Source of the DNA: Desulfothermus sp964427155
GTDB taxonomy: Bacteria; Desulfobacterota; Desulfovibrionia; Desulfovibrionales; Desulfothermaceae
Reading direction: 5' to 3'
DNA: 64,000 nucleotides
NCBI GenBank assembly: GCA_964427155.1
Contig: CAYRSC010000015.1
Coordinates: 1 to 64,000, forward strand
Under the pieces are notes generated by a model that worked only from the letters and a program-made list of their open reading frames with translations, had not been told where the DNA came from and made no database searches. The position numbers were made by a program, and so were the translations under genes. Positions 1 to 8,764 of this stretch are shown here, piece by piece (position 1 is the first letter of the stretch; each line of letters opens with the position of its first letter).

Positions 1-85
1 CCGAAAAAAACAAAATAAAGATTGTTTTCTTAAATTATGTGCAAAAAAATCTCAGATTACGTGTCTTCCTACAGCCATCTATTTT
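1..85 (+). other. AT-rich flank of CRISPR array, possible leader
   Basis: This A/T-rich stretch contains no copy of the repeat and no convincing ORF. It lies on the side of the array where the repeats are intact, and the worn repeat is at the other end. That is where a leader would sit if the array is transcribed on the + strand. The window edge cuts it, so it could also be part of a longer intergenic region. Confidence 0.4.
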
Positions 86-440
86 GTTTTGAGAGTACCT
101 ATGAGGAATTGAAACTGTCCTCCATCACCAAATGCCATGTACTTTATCTTCGGTTTTGAGAGTACCTATGAGGAATTGAAACCGGTTGTAGTCGGTCCGC
201 TAAAGCCAACAGTCCACGCTCGTTTTGAGAGTACCTATGAGGAATTGAAACTCCAGAAAAATTAAAAGAATTTACAGTTGAAGGAATAGGTTTTGAGAGT
301 ACCTATGAGGAATTGAAATAAAAAATCTAAAAAAAAGCCTGGGTAGGGCAATTTAGTTTTGAGAGTACCTATGAGGAATTGAAACTACCGCTATTGCGTT
401 CACAACTGCGCCAGGTCTTTTGTTTTGAGAGTACCTATGA
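86..440 (+). CRISPR. CRISPR array, six repeats and five spacers, last repeat broken
   Basis: A 30-base repeat (begins GTTTTGAGAG, ends ATTGAAAC) occurs at 86-115, 153-182, 222-251, 290-319 and 356-385, with a sixth partial copy from 422. Spacers are 37, 39, 38, 36 and 36 bases and are unrelated to one another. The fourth repeat ends in T instead of C. The sixth matches for 19 bases (422-440) and then diverges. The ATTGAAAC end resembles the 5' crRNA handle of type I-B and type III systems and suggests transcription on the + strand. No cas gene lies in the window, so the array is remote or orphan here. Confidence 0.95.
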
Positions 441-444
441 AAAT

Positions 445-628
445 TGTTAATGGCCAATTAAAATGAGCCAGAAACGGACAATAATTTTGATCCACTTTTA
501 GAGTGCAAAAGTGGCGAGGGGGCCATATACTTCTGGTTATCTTGAGGGATAATCGGGAGGATAAAAAATTGAAGGAGTGGATGGTAATTCACAAGATCAA
601 GACGATGTGCGACGAAGGAGGGAAGTAA
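445..628 (+). mobile_element. decayed end of an IS21-family element with istA start
   Basis: From 445 (TGTTAA) the sequence looks like the terminal region of an IS21-type insertion sequence, with internally repeated TGGCCA/GATCCACTTTT-like blocks. An ORF at 581-628 with a good ribosome site (GAAGGAG at 571) encodes MVIHKIKTMCDEGGK and then stops. This matches the usual IstA transposase N-terminus (M-IHKIK-x-x-x-DEG). The rest of istA, all of istB and the other end are missing. The element begins where the sixth CRISPR repeat breaks off. Family assignment is from memory of IstA starts and was not searched. Confidence 0.6.
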
Positions 629-665
629 TAAGGTCAGGCCGTATGGTTTTTATCTATACACGCCC

Positions 666-695
666 TTGACTTATATGTTTGTCTAAGGTTAGATA
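666..695 (+). promoter_or_regulatory. probable sigma-70 promoter of the ccsA/resB-like unit
   Basis: TTGACT (666-671) is followed after 18 bases by TAGATA (690-695), or after 17 by TTAGAT. It lies just upstream of the first cobalamin riboswitch, which begins near 707. Confidence 0.5.
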
Positions 696-706
696 CTAAG
701 GAATAA

Positions 707-870
707 ATTCAGGTGCCCATTTGGGTTTAAAAGGGAAGCCAGTGGAAGTCTGGCACGGGCCCGCCGCTGTAACAGGGGACAAAACCCACACATTGCCACT
801 GTCAGAATGGGACTTTCTGATGGGAAGGCGTGGGGAGTAGGAAGATCCTGAAGTCAGAAGACCTGCCTGA
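707..870 (+). promoter_or_regulatory. cobalamin riboswitch 1
   Basis: The + strand carries the conserved cobalamin-element pattern. The outer P1 stem is closed by TCAGG near 709 and CCTGA at 866-870. A GCCCGCCGCTGTAAC-like core lies at about 760-775, and the B12 box AGTCAGAAGACCTGCC is at 852-867. It is followed by a terminator hairpin at 909-947 and then the CcsA-like gene at 965. The expected behaviour is that bound cobalamin favours termination and lowers expression of the two membrane genes. Confidence 0.93.
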
Positions 871-908
871 AAAAAGGATGTCTTTAGCAAAAAAGGGATA
901 AAGACGGG

Positions 909-947
909 AAATCCCTGGAGCAGGTTATCTGGTCCAGGGATTTTTTT
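909..947 (+). terminator. riboswitch-controlled intrinsic terminator
   Basis: ATCCCTGGA (911-919) pairs perfectly with TCCAGGGAT (933-941) and is followed by seven T residues (941-947). It lies between the riboswitch and the ribosome site of the next gene, so it is the likely expression platform. Confidence 0.85.
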
Positions 948-964
948 ATTTGAGGGAGGTGATA

Positions 965-1723
965 ATGAAGTCCCTTTTCTTTTTAATGGCGACTGTGTTT
1001 TATGGATTGGCAACACTTAGCGTTAATTTTAGTATTGGTATGGCTTTTACACTTATGAGCATAGGATTTATTGCCAATATTATATCTATTTATGTTATAC
1101 TTTACCATTCCTTTCCTCTTGTACCACTTTTTCAAAAATCTTTTTTTATTCCAGCAATACTGACTTTGATATTTTTTATTTCTTATATTAGAAAATCAGA
1201 AGAAAAAATATTAAATCATAAAATATTTTTTATATTTATTTTTATAATTTCCGTTTTATTTTTATTCTTTCCAGGTGGATATTATTTACCTTTTTTAAAA
1301 ACTAAGAGTATTTTTTCTCATATTTATTTTTATTCCCTGATAATAGGAAACTGTTTATTTATAACTGCAGGATTGTCTTGTATAGATCAATTTATAAGAA
1401 AAAATAATTTTAAGAAATATAATATAAGTTATATATCTTGGGGAGTGTTTTTTCTTTCTATATCTATGTTTTCAGGTGAGATATGGTCTTATTTGCAAAC
1501 AGGGAGCCCTATTGTGTGGGAGGACCCTTGTATTTTTGGGTATATGGCTATATGGTTTTATTATGTTGGATTTCTTCACCTGTATCTTGTTAGAAGAATT
1601 GGGGGAAAAATAAGGGCTTATCTACTCTTGCTGGGGTTGGCAATGATATTTTTCCTCTTTATTCTTCCAGAGACAGGAAGATTTTCCATGCCAGAGGTGA
1701 GATTATGGTTGGCCAGGTATTAA
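965..1723 (+). CDS. CcsA/CcmC-like cytochrome c assembly membrane protein
   Basis: A 252-residue protein with about eight hydrophobic segments. Near residues 178-215 it carries a recognisable but worn version of the tryptophan-rich WWD haem-handling motif (GEIWSY, then IVWEDP, AIW and FLHLYL with the conserved His). Family members (CcsA/ResC, CcmC) bind haem and present it to apocytochromes. I chose the ATG at 965 because GGGAGGTGATA precedes it; a TTG at 950 is in frame but lies in the terminator. It overlaps the ResB-like gene by 19 bases, the standard Ccs pair. The gene is strikingly AT-rich. Control by a cobalamin riboswitch is unusual and suggests a tetrapyrrole other than haem c, or a link to corrinoid handling (inference). 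Confidence 0.75.
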   Translation: MKSLFFLMATVFYGLATLSVNFSIGMAFTLMSIGFIANIISIYVILYHSFPLVPLFQKSFFIPAILTLIFFISYIRKSEEKILNHKIFFIFIFIISVLFLFFPGGYYLPFLKTKSIFSHIYFYSLIIGNCLFITAGLSCIDQFIRKNNFKKYNISYISWGVFFLSISMFSGEIWSYLQTGSPIVWEDPCIFGYMAIWFYYVGFLHLYLVRRIGGKIRAYLLLLGLAMIFFLFILPETGRFSMPEVRLWLARY

Positions 1724-2478
1724 GAAAGACGTGGGAATTTTTGTCCAGAGTGGATATTGCCATTATAACTATTTTGTGTATTGTAATAAATCTTATAATA
1801 GGATATGTATATCTTCGCCATAATACCAGTCTTTTTTCTCCAATCAATGAAATTGGAATATTAAAGTGGATAGTTACTTATGGAGCTAAATATATTATAT
1901 ATTCTTGGTGGTTTTTTGTTTTTTTATTTCTTTTGTTGATATTATCTATACAAACTTTTATATGTTCTAGTAATAAAATAATTAAAATTATCCATTCTAA
2001 TAGAAAAAATAAATTTATTTTATTATCTCCACATATAATGCATTATGCGCTTCTTTTCATTTTAGGTGGATTTTTAATAAGTTATATCTTTTCTTATAGC
2101 TATCCTATTATATTGATTCCCAATAAAAATATAAGGCTCTCTGATACAAAGATATCTCTTATATTGAAAAATATTAATATAAGATATTATAAAGGTAAAA
2201 GATTGTCATATCTTTACAATAGACCAATATATTGCAAGGCAATAATTAAGTTATGTTATAATAATGGTAATAATAGCATATGCAAGATAAAAAATATTTC
2301 CATAAATTCTCCTATAATTTATAGAACTTACAGTTTCCATCTAAACAAATTTGGAAATAATTATGTATTTTTAATATGTAGAAAAGATCCAGGAATATGG
2401 GTATATATTTTTGGTACCTTTTTGTTTTTATCAGGATTGATTATTTATGGGTATGGCATGATAATTAAAGCTATTTAA
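1705..2478 (+). CDS. ResB/Ccs1-like membrane protein
   Basis: A 257-residue protein. It has transmembrane segments near residues 14-34, 63-85 and 107-130, then a periplasmic-type domain of about 95 residues, and a last segment near 228-250. This is the layout of small ResB/Ccs1 proteins, which pair with CcsA to deliver haem in system II cytochrome c maturation. The start ATG at 1705 has AGAGGTGA upstream and lies within the preceding gene, so the two are co-translated. Sequence conservation with ResB is weak and the call rests on topology, the N-terminal SRVDIAIITI segment and pairing with a CcsA-like gene. Base composition is very AT-rich, like its partner. Confidence 0.65.
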   Translation: MVGQVLRKTWEFLSRVDIAIITILCIVINLIIGYVYLRHNTSLFSPINEIGILKWIVTYGAKYIIYSWWFFVFLFLLLILSIQTFICSSNKIIKIIHSNRKNKFILLSPHIMHYALLFILGGFLISYIFSYSYPIILIPNKNIRLSDTKISLILKNINIRYYKGKRLSYLYNRPIYCKAIIKLCYNNGNNSICKIKNISINSPIIYRTYSFHLNKFGNNYVFLICRKDPGIWVYIFGTFLFLSGLIIYGYGMIIKAI

Positions 2479-2497
2479 TTTTATAATAAAATTTAAA

Positions 2498-2525
2498 AAG
2501 GGGGCTCATTTTATCAAGCCCCCTT
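2498..2525. terminator. bidirectional intrinsic terminator
   Basis: AAGGGGGCT (2498-2506) pairs with AGCCCCCTT (2517-2525), with a 10-base loop. It sits between two converging genes (resB-like on +, TonB receptor on -) and is flanked by A/T runs, so it can serve both strands. Confidence 0.8.
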
Positions 2526-2552
2526 AAAGTTATTCTCTTTTGTGACAATCAA

Positions 2553-4643
2553 CTAGAAGGAATACTTAATCCCCACTGCATAAGTACGCCCTGCCGCTGG
2601 ATAGTAATAGTTTTTACTATAACTTCTATAGGCATAGGCATCATAATCTTTATCCAATATGTTATTTACAGCTACAAATGCACTTAATTTTTTGTATTTT
2701 AAGTTTAATTTGGTATTTAAAAGGGCATATCCAGGATAATGGTCTGTATTGGCCGCATCCATTTCATAATTACTTTGGGCATATATATTAAAATACCACC
2801 ATATTTGACATAAGTTGTGAGATAAAAGTTTGGTATTCAGGTCTATATTCAGTTTATTATATGGAACTTTAGTTAATCTGTTTCCATCTATATTTACCAC
2901 TTTTCCCCTAGCTATCTTTGAAAATATAGGAGCAGTATATCTCGCATCTGTATAACAGTAATATATCTTATAATTAAATCTTTTAAATGGAGAACCATAT
3001 ATGGTAGTCTCAATACCCTTAATAGTGGCTTCTGCTATATTACGTTTTCCAACATATTTTCCATTAGGATTATAGGCCAGGTCTAACATATCCTCAATTA
3101 TTATTTTATATATACCAAAATCAAGATTAAAAAAACTAGACTGTTTTAATCTTATTCCTCCCTCATACTGGGTAAAGGTTTCGGGTTTCAAGGTGTAGCC
3201 GTATTTTGAAGAATATTTTGCGCTTGCATAATAGTCATATATGTTAGGAGCCCTGTATGCGCGACTAAAGTTTGCATATAGATTTAAGGAAGGACGAATA
3301 CGATATGTAATACCTATCCTGGGATTAATTTTATCGTAAGAAGGGGTAGTATCATAATTTAATTTTCCTCCCTGAGTAAAATCATATTGAGCATCGTTGT
3401 AAAATTTGAAGTAGTCATAACGAATGCCACCTGTTATTATTAACTTTGAAGTAAGATAGAACTCATCCTGAAGAAATACTCCAATCTCTTTTCTTGTAAA
3501 ATCGCCTGTATATTTTGGGTCTATTATGGTATAGGGTAGAAGAGGATTTTTTGCTGCAGCCTTTATTTTTTTTATATCAATATAGTCATGGTCATAATCA
3601 AAACCAAAAGAAAATAGATTTTTTTTAGAAAAAATATCATGTTTGTAAGTAACTATGCTTCTAGCACCATATACATATTCGTTAAGATCTTCTTCATAAG
3701 GAGTACCAAGTACTGCAAGTTTATAATTGTCATATAATTTGTCTCTTGTTTTGTAATAGATAGTAGTATCTACATCAAACATCTCTTTATTTGTTTTAAA
3801 TGTAATTCCTGTTATATAGTCTCTATTTTTTGTTAGACTATAATCTGGACTTTGACTGGGATCCTTCTCTCTTTCTGCCTCAGTGAGACGTTTTGGAAGT
3901 AGTCTTTTTTTATGGACTGCATCTGCAAATAAACTTATTCTGGATTCATCAGACATCCAATATCCTATTTCTCCATTGAAATAATATCCATCTAATGAAG
4001 TGTAATCTCTAAAACTTTCTTGTTCTCTCTTCTTTAGATTTAGATTATAATACAATTTATTTGTGGAGCCATACAAGAGGGCCGAGTATCTCTGGTCATC
4101 ATAGGATCCCCGGATAACAGATACATTTCCCTGGAGCCTTTTTTTTCCTTTTCGGGTGATTATATTTATAACTCCGCGTGCAGCATCTCCTCCATATAGG
4201 GCAGACAAGGGCCCTTTAACTACCTCTATCCTCTCCACATTCTCCACAGGAATGGATTCAAAATCCGTGTAGGCAAATTTTCCTAGATTCATAGGGATAC
4301 CATTTAAAAGTACCAGTGCCCCTCCACTCATTCCTATTCTTGTCCCTCTAAGGGATAGATGGGGTTCAAGACCTGAGGCATTAGAATAAAATATCCCTGG
4401 CAATTTTTTTAATACATCTGCCACGGTCTTGGCGTCCATTTTCTGTATATCCTCTCTGGTTATAACCACTACATTGGTGGGCGCCCCCATGAGTTGATGT
4501 TTTGTCATGGTGGAGGTTACCACCATCTCTTCCAACTCGCCCTTTGCCACCTCTTCCCCTTGTGAGGAAGAGCAAAAAGTGAAGAGTAGAATAATCATCC
4601 ACACGAAAATAGACTTCCTGCTAAACTCAATGGTTTTGAACAT
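2553..4643 (-). CDS. BtuB-like TonB-dependent outer-membrane receptor
   Basis: A 696-residue outer-membrane receptor. It has a signal peptide (residues 1-29), a TonB-box-like segment EEMVVTST (about 38-45), a plug domain (about 50-165, including GGDAARGVINIITRKG), then a beta-barrel ending in AVGIKYSF with the expected terminal Phe. BtuB/CirA-type receptors import cobalamin, haem or siderophores using TonB energy. The upstream cobalamin riboswitch (4771-4949) argues for a corrinoid ligand. SD GGGAGG precedes the ATG and is itself part of a strong hairpin (4646-4687). The barrel-coding part (up to about 4100) is AT-rich and the N-terminal part is not. No TonB-ExbBD genes are in the window. Confidence 0.88.
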   Translation of the reverse strand: MFKTIEFSRKSIFVWMIILLFTFCSSSQGEEVAKGELEEMVVTSTMTKHQLMGAPTNVVVITREDIQKMDAKTVADVLKKLPGIFYSNASGLEPHLSLRGTRIGMSGGALVLLNGIPMNLGKFAYTDFESIPVENVERIEVVKGPLSALYGGDAARGVINIITRKGKKRLQGNVSVIRGSYDDQRYSALLYGSTNKLYYNLNLKKREQESFRDYTSLDGYYFNGEIGYWMSDESRISLFADAVHKKRLLPKRLTEAEREKDPSQSPDYSLTKNRDYITGITFKTNKEMFDVDTTIYYKTRDKLYDNYKLAVLGTPYEEDLNEYVYGARSIVTYKHDIFSKKNLFSFGFDYDHDYIDIKKIKAAAKNPLLPYTIIDPKYTGDFTRKEIGVFLQDEFYLTSKLIITGGIRYDYFKFYNDAQYDFTQGGKLNYDTTPSYDKINPRIGITYRIRPSLNLYANFSRAYRAPNIYDYYASAKYSSKYGYTLKPETFTQYEGGIRLKQSSFFNLDFGIYKIIIEDMLDLAYNPNGKYVGKRNIAEATIKGIETTIYGSPFKRFNYKIYYCYTDARYTAPIFSKIARGKVVNIDGNRLTKVPYNKLNIDLNTKLLSHNLCQIWWYFNIYAQSNYEMDAANTDHYPGYALLNTKLNLKYKKLSAFVAVNNILDKDYDAYAYRSYSKNYYYPAAGRTYAVGIKYSF

Positions 4644-4645
4644 CT

Positions 4646-4687
4646 TTTCCTCCCACTAAGGTTAGGATGTTAGTTTGTGGGGGGAAA
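4646..4687 (-). promoter_or_regulatory. hairpin burying the TonB-receptor ribosome site
   Basis: On the minus-strand RNA, TTTCCCCCCAC (4687-4677) can pair with GTGGGAGGAAA (4656-4646), 10 of 11 positions, across a 20-base loop. The second arm contains the Shine-Dalgarno site of the receptor, whose ATG is at 4643. Lying between the riboswitch and the gene, it is a plausible translational expression platform. Confidence 0.6.
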
Positions 4688-4770
4688 CAGGCCGCATGTA
4701 TCTAGGAGAGTGTATGATGAAGGATTTTATCTACATGGCGGCCGTTTCCTCGCCGGCCTCATGCCAAATA

Positions 4771-4949
4771 AGGATACTGGTAGGTCTTCTGGCTTCCGGT
4801 TCCACCTACTCCCCTACCTTCCCATCCCTCTTAAAAAGAGATCTCAAAGGGACAGTGGTAACTGTTGGGTTTCGTCCCCGGTTACAGCGGCGGGACCGCT
4901 CCTGATTCTCACAGGATTCCCCTTTAAACCATTGAGGTGCCAGTATCCT
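4771..4949 (-). promoter_or_regulatory. cobalamin riboswitch 2
   Basis: On the minus strand a 10-base perfect P1 stem (AGGATACTGG at 4771-4780 against CCAGTATCCT at 4940-4949) closes a typical cobalamin element. It contains a GTCCCGCCGCTGTAACC core and the B12 box AGCCAGAAGACCTACC. It lies between the cobN-like gene and the TonB receptor and should control the receptor. I see no strong separate promoter, so it may also act inside a transcript coming from cobN. The gap 4644-4987 holds only this and the SD hairpin. Confidence 0.93.
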
Positions 4950-4987
4950 GCTCTTTCCTATATTTTAACTTTTCTCCGCCTCCTGAC

Positions 4988-7900
4988 TTATGAACTATTA
5001 TCCATCAATTCTTCTATATCTCCTTCAATCTCTAAAAAGGTCATCTTTAACTTTTTATAAGTATCTTTTTGAGGTTTCCACATTCCTCTTGATATTGCCT
5101 CTAATAATTTAGACACTATGTTATGAAGAGCATGTGGATTGTTTTTTTTCATCCATTCTTGATTTTTTTTATCCAATGCAATTTTATGTGCTACTTCTTC
5201 ATACATCCAATCTTCTATTACATCTGATGTTGCATCCCATCCGAAGATAACATCTATCATTTTAGATATATCTCCTGCTCCTTTATATCCATGTTTTTGC
5301 ATCCCTTCTATCCATTTTGGATTTGTAATTCTACTTCTTAATATAAATTTTGTCTCTTCAGAAATAGAACGTATGTTTATATTATTTGGATTAGAAGAGT
5401 CACCAACATAAGATAATGGTTTTTTACCTCTAAGAGTAGTGGCAGCAGTGATAAGTCCTCCATAGTAATTATAATAATCAGTACAGGACATTATATCATA
5501 TTCTCGTGAATCTTCATTCTTTATAGTTAGTTCCATTCTGGATAATACTTTTTTAAATTCATCTGGCATATTTTTTCCATACACCTTTTCCCCATAGGCA
5601 TGAGAGGAATAAAATATATACACCTCTGCCAGGTCCTTTTGTTCTTTCCATTTTCCTGTTTCCACAAGTTCAGCCACCCCGGCCCCATAGGTCCCAGGAG
5701 GACATCCAAAGACCCTCAGCGTGGCCTTACGCAAGGCCTCTTCTCTTTCCATCCCCTGTTCCAAATATTCTGCCATATCTCGCTCCACATTCCTTCTAAT
5801 CAGATTTTCATCCTTTCCCTCTTGAAGACACGCCACCATCTTTATGGCCCGGTCCATGAGTTCAATCAGTCCAGGGAAGGCGTCCCGAAAGAATCCGGAG
5901 ATCCTGGGGACTACATCCAAACGGGGTCTTTTTAGCTCGGAGAGGGGGATTATTTCCAGACCAGTTATGTCCATACTATATCTATTCCACACGGGCCTCA
6001 CTCCTAACAGATATAGGACCTCTGCAATATCATCTCCCCCTGTACGCATGGTGGAGCCACCCCAGATAATTATCCCAATTGTATCGGGATATCTGCCTGT
6101 GTCTCTAAGATATCGCTCTATCAACTTATCCCCTAGCTTTTTCCCCATCTCCCATGCCGCAGGGGTTGGTATCTTGCGGGGGTCTAGGGAATAAAAATTT
6201 CTCCCAGTGGGTAGGATGTGGGCCTGTCCCCTGGTAGGTGCCCCTGAGGGACCTGGTGGGACAAACATTCCATCCAGTGCCCTTAGGGTATTATCTATCT
6301 CATTTTCTACAAGAGAGAGTGTAATGGACAGATCACATATATATCTCAAACAGGCCATAATCGTAGGGGCCCCCTGGGGAAAATGACCATGCACAATCTC
6401 CTTTATTTTTTCTTTGTTAAATTGGTTCTGTTGAATCTCTCTAATTATCTCCCGGCCCTTATCCCGTGCCCTGTCAATTATGTCTCTTGCACGAAGATGT
6501 CTCTTATTATCTATTATCTTTCCCTGCTCCCTTATCATCTCTTCATAATCAAAACCCCATGCCTCTATTATCCCTCCCAGGAGGGAAGGTACATCTCCAT
6601 TTGGGAGCCTGGTTAATTGAAAAAGATACTCCACTAGATCCTCTCCCTGGGGAGGACTCCCAAGTATATGCAACCCCTTGTTTATCATATTGTGTGAAAG
6701 TTCCCCTAGATAGCTATGTAGTCTGTGCAAAAACTCGTCAAAATCCTCTGGCTGTTGTGTAAGGTTGAGGTCTGAATCTAGGTTCGCCTCCTTGGTGGCC
6801 TTCCAGATCATTTCCTTTAAGATGGGGAGTTTTGACCTATCCTCTGTTTGCGCATGGGTATATTCCCTCAGGAGGTTATCTAGTCTTGCCAGTTCGTCAT
6901 GGAGTCCTGCGTTGGTAAATATGGGAGTGAGGTGATCTATTATACAACAATAGGAACGCCTTTTGGCCTGGGTACCTTCACTTGGGTCATTTATTATGTA
7001 GGGATAGATATTGGGGAGATCGCTGATGGATATATCAGGCCAGCACCTGCGGGACAATCCCACCCCCTTACCAGGGAGCCACTCCAGAGATCCATGTTTT
7101 CCAACATGAATAACTGCATCTGCCCTAAATATTTCCTTTATCCATCTGTAATGACTTATGTAATTATAAGGAGGGGAGAGGTAGGGGTCGTGATATATCT
7201 TTTCTATATTTTCAAAATATCCACGGGGGGGCTGTATGGTCAAAAATATATTCCCATTTACTATCCCAGGGAAAAACATCTCGTGGTTGGATGTAAATAG
7301 CTCTCCTGGGGCCTCTCCCCAGTCCTGCTGTAGTTTTTCTCCACAGAGAGGGGGAAGGGACTCCACCCACTCTTTTACCTTTTGCGTACCAATGCTTATA
7401 CTTGCCCTGGATTTTATATCCTCTGGCAGTATCCATCTCCTGTCATAGGTGAGGGAAGAGGTAAGGGCTCGAGCAAGTTCCTGGGCATCCTTATAGTCAT
7501 GTTCCAGATAATATCCCCTCTCTTTCATCTTTTTCAAAAGGAGTGTCACAGATGCAAAGCTATCCAATCCTGCAGCACAGCCTATGCGATCATCACGGGG
7601 AGGATAGTTGTGAAAGATGATGGCCACCTTTTTTTTCCTCTTGGATATCCTTCTGAGTTTGGCCCAGTTTAAGGCAAGGGAGACCACATGGGCTACCCTT
7701 TCTGGGATAGGCCGATATCTGGTCAAAAGGGCCCCGGTTATTGGATCCTGGTAGTCCTCTTCTCTGGTGGCAATGGGTACTGTGATATAATTTCCATCAA
7801 ATTCCGGCTGGGCAACAGAAAAGGATATCTCCCCTGGAGATAGTCCAGACTCACTCTCCTCCCATTGTTCAAAAGAACTAAGGCACATGATGGCCTGAAT

Positions 7901-8764
7901 CACAGGTACATTCAATGTGGGATAGATCTTTTCATAGGACCTGTCTCCCAGGGTAAGGGAAAACATCATGGGGCTTATAAGCACATCTATAAAGGGTCTT
8001 CCCTGTCTCATAAAAAAGTTTTTTGCTACCTCATCCGCCCCCATATTTCCCCTTTCCCTATCTTTGTATCTGAGGTGAAACACGCACAGTGCATGGGCCC
8101 CTCTATCTTCCACCTCCTGAATGATACAGTCCATATGGGAGAGGTCCTGATTGAGCCAATAAGTTTGATAAAACCATATTCCCACCACTGGCTTGGTAGG
8201 GGAGATCTTTTTGTACTCAAGATATTCTGACAGAGATAGGGGCATTGAAAAATCAGGATGATAGATCCCCTCGTGGGGAAGTTTTAAGGGGGCAGGGGCA
8301 TCTTTTTCTCCCCACAATAACTCCCTTAGATAGAGGAAGAGGTTTTTTATATTTATAACCCCCCCGTAGAGGAGGTAGGTGTTTATCCTTTTCCAGGCCC
8401 CTTTTCCTGCGAGATCACTATATTGAAGGGACAACTCCAGGGACTCTGGGTCTCCACTACCCCCATGGATGTGTAGGTAAGGCCGATTACGGTGGAGTTT
8501 CCCGTGGCTTATTGCTTTAACTATCTTATCAAATCCAGGGCAGGACCCCTTTCCTCCATGCAAACAGAGGATGGTCACATGTGAGTGAAGGGCATGGTGG
8601 ATAAAATCCTCTACTCCTCTATCCTCCATGAGCTGGGTTTTGCTCCTTGCAATTATTTCAATGGGCAACTTGTTTTCCCTTTCATACTCCAAGGCGGCCC
8701 TTGAAAGGGATTCCAGTTCTGAAGAGGTGGCAGAAAAATATACTATCTTTAAGGCCCCACGCAT
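4988..8764 (-). CDS. CobN/BchH-family chelatase large subunit
   Basis: A 1258-residue protein of the CobN/BchH/ChlH family, full length for the family. Diagnostic segments are HVGKHGSLEWLPGK (553-566), DPSEGTQAKRR (593-603) and GRNFYSLDPRK. Classical CobN inserts cobalt into hydrogenobyrinate diamide with CobS and CobT, which are absent here. CobN relatives next to TonB receptors and ABC importers also include HmuS-type proteins linked to haem processing, so either insertion or removal of a metal is possible. It is the last gene of the riboswitch-3 operon and overlaps the radical SAM gene by 16 bases. The C-terminal part (4988 to about 5600) is more AT-rich than the rest. Substrate is not determined by sequence. 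Confidence 0.88.
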   Translation of the reverse strand: MRGALKIVYFSATSSELESLSRAALEYERENKLPIEIIARSKTQLMEDRGVEDFIHHALHSHVTILCLHGGKGSCPGFDKIVKAISHGKLHRNRPYLHIHGGSGDPESLELSLQYSDLAGKGAWKRINTYLLYGGVINIKNLFLYLRELLWGEKDAPAPLKLPHEGIYHPDFSMPLSLSEYLEYKKISPTKPVVGIWFYQTYWLNQDLSHMDCIIQEVEDRGAHALCVFHLRYKDRERGNMGADEVAKNFFMRQGRPFIDVLISPMMFSLTLGDRSYEKIYPTLNVPVIQAIMCLSSFEQWEESESGLSPGEISFSVAQPEFDGNYITVPIATREEDYQDPITGALLTRYRPIPERVAHVVSLALNWAKLRRISKRKKKVAIIFHNYPPRDDRIGCAAGLDSFASVTLLLKKMKERGYYLEHDYKDAQELARALTSSLTYDRRWILPEDIKSRASISIGTQKVKEWVESLPPLCGEKLQQDWGEAPGELFTSNHEMFFPGIVNGNIFLTIQPPRGYFENIEKIYHDPYLSPPYNYISHYRWIKEIFRADAVIHVGKHGSLEWLPGKGVGLSRRCWPDISISDLPNIYPYIINDPSEGTQAKRRSYCCIIDHLTPIFTNAGLHDELARLDNLLREYTHAQTEDRSKLPILKEMIWKATKEANLDSDLNLTQQPEDFDEFLHRLHSYLGELSHNMINKGLHILGSPPQGEDLVEYLFQLTRLPNGDVPSLLGGIIEAWGFDYEEMIREQGKIIDNKRHLRARDIIDRARDKGREIIREIQQNQFNKEKIKEIVHGHFPQGAPTIMACLRYICDLSITLSLVENEIDNTLRALDGMFVPPGPSGAPTRGQAHILPTGRNFYSLDPRKIPTPAAWEMGKKLGDKLIERYLRDTGRYPDTIGIIIWGGSTMRTGGDDIAEVLYLLGVRPVWNRYSMDITGLEIIPLSELKRPRLDVVPRISGFFRDAFPGLIELMDRAIKMVACLQEGKDENLIRRNVERDMAEYLEQGMEREEALRKATLRVFGCPPGTYGAGVAELVETGKWKEQKDLAEVYIFYSSHAYGEKVYGKNMPDEFKKVLSRMELTIKNEDSREYDIMSCTDYYNYYGGLITAATTLRGKKPLSYVGDSSNPNNINIRSISEETKFILRSRITNPKWIEGMQKHGYKGAGDISKMIDVIFGWDATSDVIEDWMYEEVAHKIALDKKNQEWMKKNNPHALHNIVSKLLEAISRGMWKPQKDTYKKLKMTFLEIEGDIEELMDNSS

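Noticed and set aside
696..1016. 106-residue minus-strand ORF
   Set aside because: It is the antisense of cobalamin riboswitch 1 and its terminator; RNA structure explains the sequence.
4677..5060. Plus-strand ORFs over 4675-5060
   Set aside because: They lie antisense to riboswitch 2 and the end of cobN.
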